From positions 1 through 10,777 of the forward strand of contig JALOLI010000031.1 of assembly GCA_025456165.1 (NCBI GenBank): 10,777 nt of DNA, written 5' to 3'. The translations under genes were made by a program, and so were the position numbers. Within the stretch, counting starts at the first letter, position 1. Each line of letters begins with the position of its first letter. The notes below the pieces were generated by a model. That model did not search any database. It saw only the letters and a list, made by a program, of their open reading frames with translations, and was not told the origin of the DNA. The stretch comes from Acidimicrobiia bacterium. GTDB taxonomy: Bacteria > Actinomycetota > Acidimicrobiia > UBA5794 > UBA11373. This document shows positions 1 through 7,069 of this stretch, piece after piece.

Positions 1-1698
1 CTGGGCGCCCCCGCCGCCCTGACGCTCTCGGCCTGGCGCGACCTGGAGCGCGAACAGGCCCGCAGCGGCGAGCCCTGGGCCCTGGTGGTGCGCCGCCGCC
101 TGCCCGGCGGCGAGGCCCTGGCCGACCTGGTGTCCGACCCCGGCTGGGCGGCAGGCCGGCCCGCCGTCGAGGGCTTCTGGCACCTGTGGTCCACCCTCCC
201 CCACGCCGCCGACGTGGCCACGTCCCCGAGGCGCGCCGCCGATCGCGCCGCCTGGTCCTCCCTCGCCCAGGTGCTCGATCGCCTCTACGAACGCGACCCC
301 CGGGCCACCCTCGCCGACTACCTGCGCTGGAGCGAGGCCGAGGACTTTGAGGCCACCCCCCTCCTCGAGTACGCCTCTCCCGACGAAGACCGCCTCACCC
401 TGGCCACCCTGCACCAGGCCAAAGGGGTGGAGTTCGACCTGGTCTTCATCGCCGACGCCGTCGAAGGGGTGTTCCCCGACCTGCGGCCCCGCGAGTCGCT
501 GCTGGGGGTGCGCCACCTGTCTCCCGCCCTGCCCGGCGAGGCTCCCGCCTACGCCCGCTTCCGGCTCCAGGAGGAGAAGCGCCTGGCCTACACCGCCATG
601 TGCCGGGCCCGGGCCCGGGTGGTGTGGACCTGCACCCGGCGCGGGGCCGAAGACGGCGGCGGCCTGCCCAGCCGGGTCCTGGCGCTGGCCGCCGGGGTGA
701 CCACCGTGGCCGAGGCGGCCCGGGTGCCTGCAGAGCCGGCCGCTCCCTCTACTCCGCTGGAAGCCGAAGCCTGGCTGCGCCGCATGGTGGCCGACCCGGT
801 GCAGCCCGGGCCGCAGCGCCTGGCCGCCCTCGCCGCCCTGGTAGGCCCGGGCGCCTGGCGGGCCCGGCCGCCCGAGGAGTTCGCCGGGGTCCTCGCCCCC
901 GGGCCCGACGCCGGCCTCATCCCCGCCGGCCTGGCTCTTTCGCCCAGCCAGGCCGACTCCTACCTCGAGTGCCCGCGCCGCTACGCCTTCGAGCGCTGGC
1001 TGCAGGTCGGAGCCGAAGGCTCGGTGTACGCCGAGTTCGGCTCGCGGATCCACGCCGTCCTCGAGGAGGTCGAGCGCGGCGCCCTGGAGGCGGGCGCGGC
1101 CCACGGCACCCTGGAGGCGGCGCTCGCATCCCTCGACCGGCAGTGGGACCCGGCCCCGTTCGGGGGCGGGGCCTGGGCCGAGGCCTGGCGCCGCCGGGCC
1201 GACGCCCTGCTGTGCCACCTGTACGAGCAGTGGCCGGGCAAGGGCCGGGTAGCGGCGGTCGAGCGGCCCCTGGCCCTCGAGGTGGCCGGCGTTCGCTGGC
1301 GCGGGCGGGCCGACCGCATCGAGGCCCTGCCCGGCGACCCGCCCCGGCTGCGGATCGTCGACTACAAGACCTCTCGCACCCCCGTCTCCCTGGCCGATGC
1401 CGCCGCCTCGGTCCAACTCGGCTTCTACCTACTCGCGGCCTCCGCCGACCCGGAGCTGTCCTCGCTCGGCGAAGCGGCGAGCGCCGAGATGTGGTTCCCC
1501 GCCACCGACGCCAAGAAGGTTACGACCCGCGCCTTCGACCCGGGGCGGTTGGGCCAGGTGGAGGAGCGCATGACCCTGGCCGCCGACGGGATCCGAGCCG
1601 AGCGCTGGGATCCGCTGCCCGGGGCCCACTGCCGCAGCTGCGCCGTGCGCCGGGTGTGCCCGGCCTGGCCCGAGGGCCGCGAGGCGTACCAGGGATGA
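1..1698 (+). CDS. adnA: AdnA-like UvrD-family helicase/RecB-type nuclease subunit (5' partial)
   Basis: Likely one subunit of a heterodimeric ATP-dependent helicase-nuclease that resects double-strand breaks. The frame is open from base 1, so the N-terminal motor domain lies outside the window; 565 residues are visible (fragment numbering). Helicase motif V is seen as TLHQAKGVEF (136-145) and motif VI as EEKRLAYTAMCRARAR (191 on). A PD-(D/E)XK nuclease follows: first cluster cysteine C324 (ECPRRY), H351, D438 in GRADRIE, D454 and K456 in VDYKTS, and Q472 in QLGFY. It closes with CxxCx5C (C544, C547, C553), which with C324 makes a Cas4/AddB-type 4Fe-4S site. The stop overlaps the next gene's ATG (ATGA), implying translational coupling. 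In mycobacteria adnA precedes adnB, so the order fits AdnA. The name is inferred; a generic 'PD-(D/E)XK nuclease/UvrD helicase' label is safe. In motif VI a Cys sits where a Thr is usual (TRA). Confidence 0.85.
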   Translation: MGAPAALTLSAWRDLEREQARSGEPWALVVRRRLPGGEALADLVSDPGWAAGRPAVEGFWHLWSTLPHAADVATSPRRAADRAAWSSLAQVLDRLYERDPRATLADYLRWSEAEDFEATPLLEYASPDEDRLTLATLHQAKGVEFDLVFIADAVEGVFPDLRPRESLLGVRHLSPALPGEAPAYARFRLQEEKRLAYTAMCRARARVVWTCTRRGAEDGGGLPSRVLALAAGVTTVAEAARVPAEPAAPSTPLEAEAWLRRMVADPVQPGPQRLAALAALVGPGAWRARPPEEFAGVLAPGPDAGLIPAGLALSPSQADSYLECPRRYAFERWLQVGAEGSVYAEFGSRIHAVLEEVERGALEAGAAHGTLEAALASLDRQWDPAPFGGGAWAEAWRRRADALLCHLYEQWPGKGRVAAVERPLALEVAGVRWRGRADRIEALPGDPPRLRIVDYKTSRTPVSLADAAASVQLGFYLLAASADPELSSLGEAASAEMWFPATDAKKVTTRAFDPGRLGQVEERMTLAADGIRAERWDPLPGAHCRSCAVRRVCPAWPEGREAYQG

Positions 1699-4600
1699 TC
1701 GTCGCCCCCACTCCCGAACAGCAGCAGGTCATCAACTACCCGCTCCTGCCGCTGCGGGTCACCGCCGGCGCCGGGACCGGCAAGACCACCACCATGGCCC
1801 TCCGCCTGGCCGCCCTCATCCGGCGCGAGGGCCTGGAGCCCGAAGAGGCCCTGGGCATCACCTTCACCAACAAGGCCGCCGAGGAGCTCGAAGTCACCAC
1901 CTACCACGGCTTCGCCTATGCGGTCCTGGCCGAGTTCGGTCCGCTGGTCGGGGTGGAGCGGGGAGTCCAGGTCATCACCCCCGGCTACACCCGCCAGCTG
2001 CTGCGCGACGCCCTCGGCGCCGCCCCGCGTCGCACCCTCGACCTGACCGCCCCCGGGTTCCGGGTCGACGAGCTGGTGGTGCTGGCCGGCCAACTCGGCG
2101 ACCACCTGTGCGACCCGGGCACCCTGGCCGACGCCGCACCCGGCGACGAGGTGCAAGCGGCCCGCGCCGAGATGGCCGAGGTGCTGGCGGCCTATGCGGC
2201 GCGCAAGGCCCGGCTGGGGGCCATCGACTATGCCGACCTGATCACCCTGGCCCACCGTCTGCTCTCCACCCACCCGGCCGTGGCCGAGCGCCTGCGCGTG
2301 CGCTACCGGGTCGTCCTGCTCGACGAGTACCAGGACACCAACCCCGCCCAGCGCGAGCTGCTGCGCCTGGTCTTCGGCGGAGGCTTCCCGGTCACGGCGG
2401 TGGGCGACGCCGACCAGACCATCTACGAATGGCGGGGAGCCTCCCTGCAGAACTTCGAGGACTTCCCGGCCCACTTCCCCCGCGCCGACGGCACGCCGGC
2501 CCAGACGCTCTACCTGGCCCACAACCGACGGTCCGGCAGGCGCATCGTCGACCTGGCCAACCTGGTGCGGGGCCAGATCGCCGCCCGCAGCGGCCTCGAG
2601 CGCCTCGAGGCCCTCCCCGAGGCCCCGCCGGGCGAGGTGGCCACCGCCTGGTTCCACAATGCCCTCGACGAGGCGCGCTGGATCGCCGCCGAAGCGGTGC
2701 GGCTCCACGAGGGCGGGGAGGTGGCCTGGCGGGACATGGGCATCCTGTTCCGCCGTCACGCCTCCATCGCCCTGGTGCGCGACTCCCTGGAACAGGCCGG
2801 CGTCCCCGTCGAGGTCGCGTCGCTGGGCGGCCTGCTCGACGTGCCCGAGGTGGCCGACCTCCACGCCTGGCTGCGCATCGTCGGCCGGCCCGACGACACC
2901 GCCGCTCTCATGCGGGTGCTGCTCGGGGCTCGCTACCACCTGGGGCTGGGCGACCTGGCTCCGGTGGCGGCCCGACCCACCCGCCGGCCCCCCGGCGAGC
3001 CAGCCGACCCCGAGGCCCCGGCGCGAGGAATGCTCGAAGGCCTCGACCGGCTGGAAGACGCCTCCGCCCTCTCCGCCGAGGCGGCGCGCCGCCTGGCCGC
3101 CTTCCGCACCACCTACCGCCGCCTCCTCGAAGCGGCCCAGGGCCTCAGCCTGGTCGACCTGTGCCGCCGCATCCTCGACGAGACCGGGGCCTGGCCCGAG
3201 GTAGAGGCCCTCGGCGACGCCGCCCGCCTGTCGGCCCGGCTGAACCTCTACCGCTTCCTCGACCTGGCCGAGGGCTGGAGCCCCCTAGAGGGCGCCCCCT
3301 CCCTCGACGCCTTCCTCGACTACCTGGACCTTCTGGGCGAGGACCGCGCTTCCGAGGAGCTCGACACCGCCCGGGTGAGCGGTGAGGATGCCGTCGCCCT
3401 GCTCACCGTGCACCGGGCCAAGGGGCTGGAGTGGCCGGTGGTGTTCGTCCCCGCCCTGGCCAAGGGCACCTTCCCCGGGTCCCCGCACACCCTGGAAGAC
3501 CCGCTGGCCCAGCCCCGGTTCCTGCCCTACGAGATGCGCCTCGACGCCGGCTACCTGCCCGCTCTGCCCGACGACCCCGAGGAGCGCAAGGCCCTGGTCC
3601 GGGGTCGGCACCAGGACCAGGAGTGGCGCACCGCCTACGTGGCGGTGACCCGGGCCAAGCACCGGCTGGTCCTCACCGGGGCCTACTGGTACACCGAGAA
3701 GCGGCCCAAGGAGCCGAGCCCCCTGCTCGATCTGGCCGCCCAGGTCGACGGTGTGGAACGGCTGCTCGTTACCGAGGCGCCGGGCGAACCGCCGGCCGCG
3801 CTCCGTTTCGACCCCGACGACGGCAGCGACCCCGACCCCCTCTTCCCCCAGGGCCCGCGGGCGGCGCTGCGCCTCGCCGTGGCCGACCCCTCGTTTCCCA
3901 CCCGGCTCGCCGCCGAAGCCGGCCGCGGCGCGGCGTTCACCGCCGCCGCCGCCCGCCTGGCGGAGGCCCTCGATGGGCTCCCCCAGGCTCACCCTCTCCC
4001 CGCCGCCGGTCCCGCCTTCCGCACGACCGTCACCGCCCTGGTGACCTTCGCCTCCTGCCCGCTGCGCTTCCACTGGAGCGCCGCCGACCGCCTCCCCCGC
4101 CGCCCTTCGGCGGCCCGGCGCCGCGGGGTCGACATCCACCGGCGCATCGAGCTGCACCACCGCGGCGGCCTCCCTCCCGAGGAAGCGGCCGAGTCGCTCT
4201 ACGACCTGCCGGCCGGCGAGACCCGCCGCGGCGCCGACCCCTTCGCCGCCTTCCGGGCCTCGCGCTTTTCGGCCGCCACCCCCGTGATGGTCGAGGCCCC
4301 TTTCGAGCTGCAGCTAGAGGGCTTGCGCCTGGCCGGGCGCATCGACGCGGTGTACGGGCCCGAACCGGGGCTGTGGGAAGTGGTCGACTTCAAGAGCGGC
4401 CGCCGCCGTCCCGATCCTGCCCTGCTGGTGCAGTTGGAGGCCTACGCCGTCGCCGTGCACGAGGCCGGCTTCTCCGGTGCCCCGGAGCGCACCCGGGTGA
4501 CCTTCGCCTACCTCGGAGGGAAGGCCCTCGAGGAGGTCACCGAGGAGGTCGACGCGGCCTGGCGGGAGGCCGCCCGCACCCGCCTGGCGTCGCTGCTGGC

Positions 4601-4763
4601 CGCGGCCGCGGCCGGAGAACGCACCCCCTCACCATCCGAGGCCTGCCGCACCTGCGACTTCACTCGCTTCTGTGCCGCCGGGGCCGCCTGGGTGGCGGCG
4701 CACCCCCTCAAACCACCCGGCCCCCGGCCACGTCGAGCACCAGGGTCACCGGCCCGTCGTTGA
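1695..4763 (+). CDS. adnB: AdnB-like UvrD-family helicase with Fe-S RecB-type nuclease domain
   Basis: Probable motor/nuclease partner of the upstream gene in DNA-end resection, 1022 aa. The ATG at 1695 overlaps the upstream TGA; the frame is open further upstream, but that part is shadow of the previous gene. Motifs: Q-motif PTPEQQQVI (5-13); Walker [10 protein letters not shown] (24-32); Ia [11 protein letters not shown] (55-65); Ib TYHGFA (69-74); II LDEYQD (209-214); [17 protein letters not shown] (236-249); IV NRRS (278-281, usually NYRS); [11 protein letters not shown] (571-580); [11 protein letters not shown] (647-655). The nuclease domain has C788 (SCPLRF), H815, D884 (GRID), D898 and K900 (VDFKSG), Q913 (QLEAY), and CxxCx5C at C984, C987, C993 for a 4Fe-4S cluster. 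All catalytic residues look intact. The loop between Ia and Ib is unusually short. The last ~18 codons (a Pro/Arg-rich tail) overlap dtd on the other strand. Slightly shorter than mycobacterial AdnB (about 1100 aa). Confidence 0.9.
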   Translation: MIVAPTPEQQQVINYPLLPLRVTAGAGTGKTTTMALRLAALIRREGLEPEEALGITFTNKAAEELEVTTYHGFAYAVLAEFGPLVGVERGVQVITPGYTRQLLRDALGAAPRRTLDLTAPGFRVDELVVLAGQLGDHLCDPGTLADAAPGDEVQAARAEMAEVLAAYAARKARLGAIDYADLITLAHRLLSTHPAVAERLRVRYRVVLLDEYQDTNPAQRELLRLVFGGGFPVTAVGDADQTIYEWRGASLQNFEDFPAHFPRADGTPAQTLYLAHNRRSGRRIVDLANLVRGQIAARSGLERLEALPEAPPGEVATAWFHNALDEARWIAAEAVRLHEGGEVAWRDMGILFRRHASIALVRDSLEQAGVPVEVASLGGLLDVPEVADLHAWLRIVGRPDDTAALMRVLLGARYHLGLGDLAPVAARPTRRPPGEPADPEAPARGMLEGLDRLEDASALSAEAARRLAAFRTTYRRLLEAAQGLSLVDLCRRILDETGAWPEVEALGDAARLSARLNLYRFLDLAEGWSPLEGAPSLDAFLDYLDLLGEDRASEELDTARVSGEDAVALLTVHRAKGLEWPVVFVPALAKGTFPGSPHTLEDPLAQPRFLPYEMRLDAGYLPALPDDPEERKALVRGRHQDQEWRTAYVAVTRAKHRLVLTGAYWYTEKRPKEPSPLLDLAAQVDGVERLLVTEAPGEPPAALRFDPDDGSDPDPLFPQGPRAALRLAVADPSFPTRLAAEAGRGAAFTAAAARLAEALDGLPQAHPLPAAGPAFRTTVTALVTFASCPLRFHWSAADRLPRRPSAARRRGVDIHRRIELHHRGGLPPEEAAESLYDLPAGETRRGADPFAAFRASRFSAATPVMVEAPFELQLEGLRLAGRIDAVYGPEPGLWEVVDFKSGRRRPDPALLVQLEAYAVAVHEAGFSGAPERTRVTFAYLGGKALEEVTEEVDAAWREAARTRLASLLAAAAAGERTPSPSEACRTCDFTRFCAAGAAWVAAHPLKPPGPRPRRAPGSPARR

Positions 4764-5163
4764 GCAGCTCCACATCCATGTGGGCCCGGAAGCGGCCGGT
4801 GGCACAGGGGACTCCCGCCCGCCGCAGCCCGTCGGCGACCAGGCCCACCAGGGGCTCGGCCGCCTCCGGCGGGGCTGCCGCGGTGAAAGACGGACGCCGC
4901 CCGCGACGCACATCCCCGTACAGGGTGAACTGGCTGACTACCAGCACCGCCCCCCCGGCTTCCACCACAGAGCGGTTCATGAGCCCCTCGTCGTCGGGGA
5001 AGATGCGCAGCCCGGCCAGCTTCTCGGCCAGGGCGGCGGCGTCGGCCGGGCCATCCCCGGAGGCAGCCCCGACCAGCACCAGCAGGCCCCGGCCGATCTC
5101 CCCGACCGTCTCCCCGCCGACCCGCACCGCGGCCCGGGTCACCCGCTGCACCACCGCCCGCAC
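4708..5163 (-). CDS. dtd: D-aminoacyl-tRNA deacylase (DTD)
   Basis: Cytoplasmic proofreading enzyme that hydrolyses D-amino acids mischarged on tRNA, with chiral selection by a Gly-cisPro motif across a homodimer. The product is 151 aa, the usual family length. Visible signatures are [11 protein letters not shown] at the N-terminus, [17 protein letters not shown] (77-93), which matches the SQxTL plus RPSF region, and NDGPVT (135-140), the NxGPVT motif carrying the Gly-cisPro. The start is GTG at 5163, preceded by a near-perfect Shine-Dalgarno AGGAGGT; the family's conserved N-terminus begins exactly there. The TGA stop lies inside the convergent AdnB-like gene, a 56-bp tail-to-tail overlap. 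Dtd is divergent from the small secreted protein gene, with a 100-bp gap. No operon partner is seen. Confidence 0.96.
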   Translation of the reverse strand: MRAVVQRVTRAAVRVGGETVGEIGRGLLVLVGAASGDGPADAAALAEKLAGLRIFPDDEGLMNRSVVEAGGAVLVVSQFTLYGDVRRGRRPSFTAAAPPEAAEPLVGLVADGLRRAGVPCATGRFRAHMDVELLNDGPVTLVLDVAGGRVV

Positions 5164-5166
5164 GGC

Positions 5167-5173
5167 ACCTCCT
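5167..5173 (-). promoter_or_regulatory. Shine-Dalgarno site of dtd
   Basis: AGGAGGT on the minus strand, three bases before the GTG start at 5163. It fixes a non-ATG start. It belongs to an 11-bp sequence (CAGGAGGTGCC) that recurs unchanged before the divergent secreted-protein gene. Confidence 0.8.
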
Positions 5174-5181
5174 GCCGCGCC

Positions 5182-5187
5182 AGCCTA
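5182..5187 (-). promoter_or_regulatory. Possible -10 box for dtd
   Basis: TAGGCT on the minus strand fits the actinobacterial TAnnnT consensus and would start transcription about 12 nt before the GTG, leaving just enough leader for the Shine-Dalgarno site. No convincing -35 element is visible, so this is a weak call. Confidence 0.3.
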
Positions 5188-5253
5188 TCGGGAACTTCAC
5201 CGGCGCTTCATCGTCCTCGAATCCCCGCCGCCGACGCTGACACCACCGACACC

Positions 5254-5260
5254 AGGAGGT
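5254..5260 (+). promoter_or_regulatory. Shine-Dalgarno site of the secreted-protein gene
   Basis: AGGAGGT, three bases before the ATG at 5264. It decides the start in a frame that is open for about 1.8 kb upstream, where it only shadows the AdnB-like gene and dtd. Confidence 0.85.
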
Positions 5261-5263
5261 GCC

Positions 5264-5722
5264 ATGAAGAAGTGGGCGATCGTCGGGCTGGTGGCGCTCC
5301 TCGCCACAGTCGCCGTCGCGCCCGCCGCCTCGGCGGCGACGGGCGAGGACGAGGCTCGCGTCACCCTCCAAGGCCGCGGCCTGCTCCAGGCCGGCGGGTC
5401 CGGACAGGTCGAGATCTCAGGCGCCGGGCGAGTTCGCCTGGTAGTGACCGGCGACCTGACGATCGTCGACCGCGCCGGGGACGCTCGTGTCTGGGTACGG
5501 GGCGTACCCGCCGCCGATGACACGGCCTTGACCCTCGAGGGCTTCCGCGGCGCGGTGGGCGTCACCGGCTCCGACTTCACCATCGAAGCGGAGGGGCGGA
5601 TCCTGCTCACCGCCATCGGCCGCGGCACGGCCGTTCTCGAAGGCACCGGCTGGTACCGGGTGCGCCACGACGGCTGGGGCCGCTGGTCCGACACCGGCGC
5701 TGCACTGGCCTACCCCGCCTGA
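5264..5722 (+). CDS. Small secreted beta-rich protein, unknown function
   Basis: A 152-aa protein with a clear Sec signal peptide: MKK, a hydrophobic stretch at residues 4-19, then APAASA with likely signal peptidase I cleavage after A24. The mature ~128 residues contain no cysteine and are made of short alternating hydrophobic strands separated by glycines (for example GRGLLQ, GSGQVEIS, GAGRVRLV, GDLTIVD, GDARVWV, GRILLT, GRGTAVLEGTGWYRV). This pattern suggests a single-sheet or right-handed beta-solenoid fold, somewhat like DUF2807-type surface domains. There is no lipobox, membrane anchor or sortase motif, so it is probably released or wall-associated. The start is fixed by AGGAGGT. It is divergent from dtd and runs into the FlgM-like gene with a 13-bp tail-to-tail overlap. 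The gene is convincing; no function can be assigned. Confidence 0.85.
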   Translation: MKKWAIVGLVALLATVAVAPAASAATGEDEARVTLQGRGLLQAGGSGQVEISGAGRVRLVVTGDLTIVDRAGDARVWVRGVPAADDTALTLEGFRGAVGVTGSDFTIEAEGRILLTAIGRGTAVLEGTGWYRVRHDGWGRWSDTGAALAYPA

Positions 5723-5916
5723 GAACGCGCTCCTGCTCCCCCGCCCCCGGGCCCGGTGCCGCCGGGCCCGGGGCGCGCCCAGGCCCGCAGCACGGCGTCG
5801 GCGACGAGTTCCGTCGGGACCCGGTATTCCCCCCGGGCGATCCGCCGGCGCAACGACTCCAGGACGGCGGCCCGCTCCGGCGACGCACGGCCCGGAGTCG
5901 GGGGGCCCGGGCTCAT
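5710..5916 (-). CDS. Small protein with FlgM-like anti-sigma motif
   Basis: A 68-aa product starting at an ATG that overlaps the ychF stop (ATGA), so translation is probably coupled to ychF; no strong Shine-Dalgarno site is visible. Residues 15-46 read RAAVLESLRRRIARGEYR followed by VPTELVADAVLRAW. This fits the C-terminal pattern of FlgM (PF04316), roughly RxxxLxxxIxxGxYxVxxxxxAxAxL, which in flagellated bacteria binds and inhibits sigma-28. The usual Asp after the Val is Pro here. Residues 47-68 form a Gly/Pro-rich tail, largely encoded by a perfect 12-bp GC hairpin. No flagellar gene is in the window. The stop overlaps the convergent secreted gene by 13 bp. That it is a gene is likely from the coupling and the coherent helical core. 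The FlgM relationship rests on pattern matching by eye and is uncertain; a DNA- or protein-binding helix-turn-helix-like peptide is the alternative. Confidence 0.6.
   Translation of the reverse strand: MSPGPPTPGRASPERAAVLESLRRRIARGEYRVPTELVADAVLRAWARPGPGGTGPGGGGAGARSQAG
5745..5773. terminator. Perfect 12-bp GC hairpin, likely intrinsic-like terminator
   Basis: CCCCGGGCCCGG (5745-5756) and CCGGGCCCGGGG (5762-5773) are exact inverted repeats around a 5-nt loop (TGCCG). The stem is entirely G/C and starts 22 bp after the secreted gene's stop, as expected for a transcription terminator on the plus strand. There is no following T-run, which is common in high-GC actinobacteria. On the minus strand it lies inside the last third of the FlgM-like gene and could slow or end transcription of ychF and that gene. 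The structure is seen directly; its role is inferred. Confidence 0.6.
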
Positions 5917-6989
5917 ACCGAGAACCGCACCACCATCACATCGCCTTCGGCGATCACGTAGTCGCGTCCCTCCACCCGGCCCTTGCCGCCGGCCCGGGCG
6001 GCATCCCAGCCTCCCGCCGCTATGACTTCGGCGATCGGGGCGATCTCGGCCCGGATGAAGCCGCGCTCCATGTCGGTGTGGATCTTGCCGGCCGCCTCCC
6101 GGGCGTGGGCGCCGCGCCGCACGGTACGGGCGTGGACCTCCTTGGGCCCCGAGGTGTAGAAGGTCAGCAAGTGCAGAGCGTCGTAGGTGGCCCGCACCAC
6201 CCGGGCCAGGGCGCCTTCGCCGAGGCCGAACCCCTCCAGCATCTCTGCCCGCTCGTCGGGGTCCAGGCGGGCCGCCTCTTCCTCGATGTGCGCCGACAGC
6301 GCTACCACGCTGTCGCCCGGTGGCACCACTTCGGCCACCGCTGCGGCCACATCCCCGGCCTGCGGGTCGTCCTCGGCGACGTTGACCACCCAGACCGCCG
6401 GCTTCAGGGTGAGCGGGGCCAGGTCGCGGAAGGCAGCGTCCTCGATCTCGTTCCAGTGCCGGCTGCGCAGCGCCTTCCCCTCGTTGAGGACTTCCAGCCC
6501 GGCGGCTATGGCCGCCGCCGCTCCCTTCTTGGAGGGATCGGCCGCCGCCTCCTTCACCGCTTTGGGCGCCTTGCGGGTGAACACGTCGTGGTCGGCCACC
6601 GCCAGTTCGAGGAGCAGCATCTCGGCCTGCTCCACCGGGTTGGTGCCCGACTCGTCGGCCGGTACCCCTTCGTCCTCGAAGGCCCGCAGCACCACCGCGA
6701 TGGCCTCCATCTCCCGCAGCCGCCCCAGGAAACGGCCCCCCAGGCCGGCAGCTCCGGGCCGGGCCATGGCCGGGAGATCGAGCAAATCCAGAGTGGCGTG
6801 GACCGTCTTGTCCGGACGCTCCACCGCTGCCAGGGTCTCCAGCAGAGGATCGGGCACGCGAGCCACCCCCACCGCCGGCTCCACCGTGGAGAAGGGGTGC
6901 GGCGCGGTGTGCGCCCGCAGCCCGGTGAGGGCGTTGAAGAGGGTGGTCTTGCCCACGTTGGGGAGGCCGATGATCCCGACGGTCGCCAC
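5913..6989 (-). CDS. ychF: YchF/OLA1-family P-loop NTPase
   Basis: Obg-related, ribosome-associated ATPase involved in translation and stress control; 358 aa against 363 in E. coli. The N-terminal G domain has G1 GLPNVGKTT (8-16) and the YchF-specific NxxE motif NVAE (203-206), which replaces the GTPase NKxD and favours ATP. A helical insert lies in the middle. The C-terminal TGS domain (about 273-356) contains GKIHTDMERGFIRAE and GRDYVIAEGDVMVVRF. The G3 segment reads DLPAM (71-75) where the family has DIAGL, so the DxxG glycine is Ala. GTG at 6989 is chosen because the family N-terminus (short lead, then VGIIGLPNVGK) begins there; the frame continues to 7181 only as antisense shadow of the ABC gene. 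No Shine-Dalgarno site is present, but TACCAT sits six bases upstream, suggesting a leaderless mRNA. It is coupled to the downstream FlgM-like gene and divergent from the exporter operon. Confidence 0.95.
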   Translation of the reverse strand: MATVGIIGLPNVGKTTLFNALTGLRAHTAPHPFSTVEPAVGVARVPDPLLETLAAVERPDKTVHATLDLLDLPAMARPGAAGLGGRFLGRLREMEAIAVVLRAFEDEGVPADESGTNPVEQAEMLLLELAVADHDVFTRKAPKAVKEAAADPSKKGAAAAIAAGLEVLNEGKALRSRHWNEIEDAAFRDLAPLTLKPAVWVVNVAEDDPQAGDVAAAVAEVVPPGDSVVALSAHIEEEAARLDPDERAEMLEGFGLGEGALARVVRATYDALHLLTFYTSGPKEVHARTVRRGAHAREAAGKIHTDMERGFIRAEIAPIAEVIAAGGWDAARAGGKGRVEGRDYVIAEGDVMVVRFSV

Positions 6990-6995
6990 GAACCG

Positions 6996-7001
6996 ATGGT
7001 A
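6996..7001 (-). promoter_or_regulatory. Probable -10 box of a leaderless ychF promoter
   Basis: TACCAT on the minus strand fits TAnnnT and ends six bases before the GTG at 6989, which would put the transcription start at or next to the start codon. No purine-rich ribosome binding site precedes the GTG, supporting leaderless translation. No clear -35 element is visible. Confidence 0.45.
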
Positions 7002-7044
7002 CCCGCGTTGGGACTTGCGCCGCTGGGGGTCCTTCGGGGAGCAT

Positions 7045-7069
7045 GGCCCCGTGCTGGAACTGCGGGGCT
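7045..7069 (+). promoter_or_regulatory. Possible mRNA hairpin covering the ABC ATPase start codon
   Basis: GCCCCG (7046-7051) pairs exactly with CGGGGC (7063-7068), with G-U pairs available on both sides, leaving a short loop. The G of the GTG start is in the stem. It could limit initiation, but six-pair GC stems arise easily at this base composition. Confidence 0.3.

Larger units (their letters stand above)
5164..5263. repeat. 11-bp inverted repeat bracketing the dtd/secreted-gene divergent region
   Basis: GGCACCTCCTG (5164-5174) is the exact reverse complement of CAGGAGGTGCC (5253-5263). Each arm ends directly at a start codon (GTG of dtd, ATG of the secreted protein) and contains that gene's Shine-Dalgarno site. 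The simplest reading is two consensus ribosome binding sites with the same spacer. It could also be an operator-like symmetric element. Confidence 0.6.

Noticed and set aside
600..1694. N-terminal extension of the AdnB-like gene through the preceding gene
   Set aside because: The extension is Arg/Pro/Gly-rich shadow of the AdnA-like nuclease. The helicase Q-motif and Walker A begin directly after the ATG at 1695, which overlaps the upstream stop.
1425..2939. A 504-codon open frame on the minus strand
   Set aside because: Lies wholly antisense to the two helicase-nuclease genes, whose motifs are unambiguous. The translation is low-complexity (Gly/Val/Gln-rich) with no recognisable domain; long antisense frames are expected at this GC content.
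3285..4160. A 291-codon minus-strand frame
   Set aside because: Antisense to intact helicase motifs V and VI and the nuclease domain; Gly-rich translation without a recognisable family.
3431..5263. Upstream extension of the secreted-protein frame
   Set aside because: It shadows the AdnB-like gene and dtd. A signal peptide and a strong ribosome site mark the real start at 5264.
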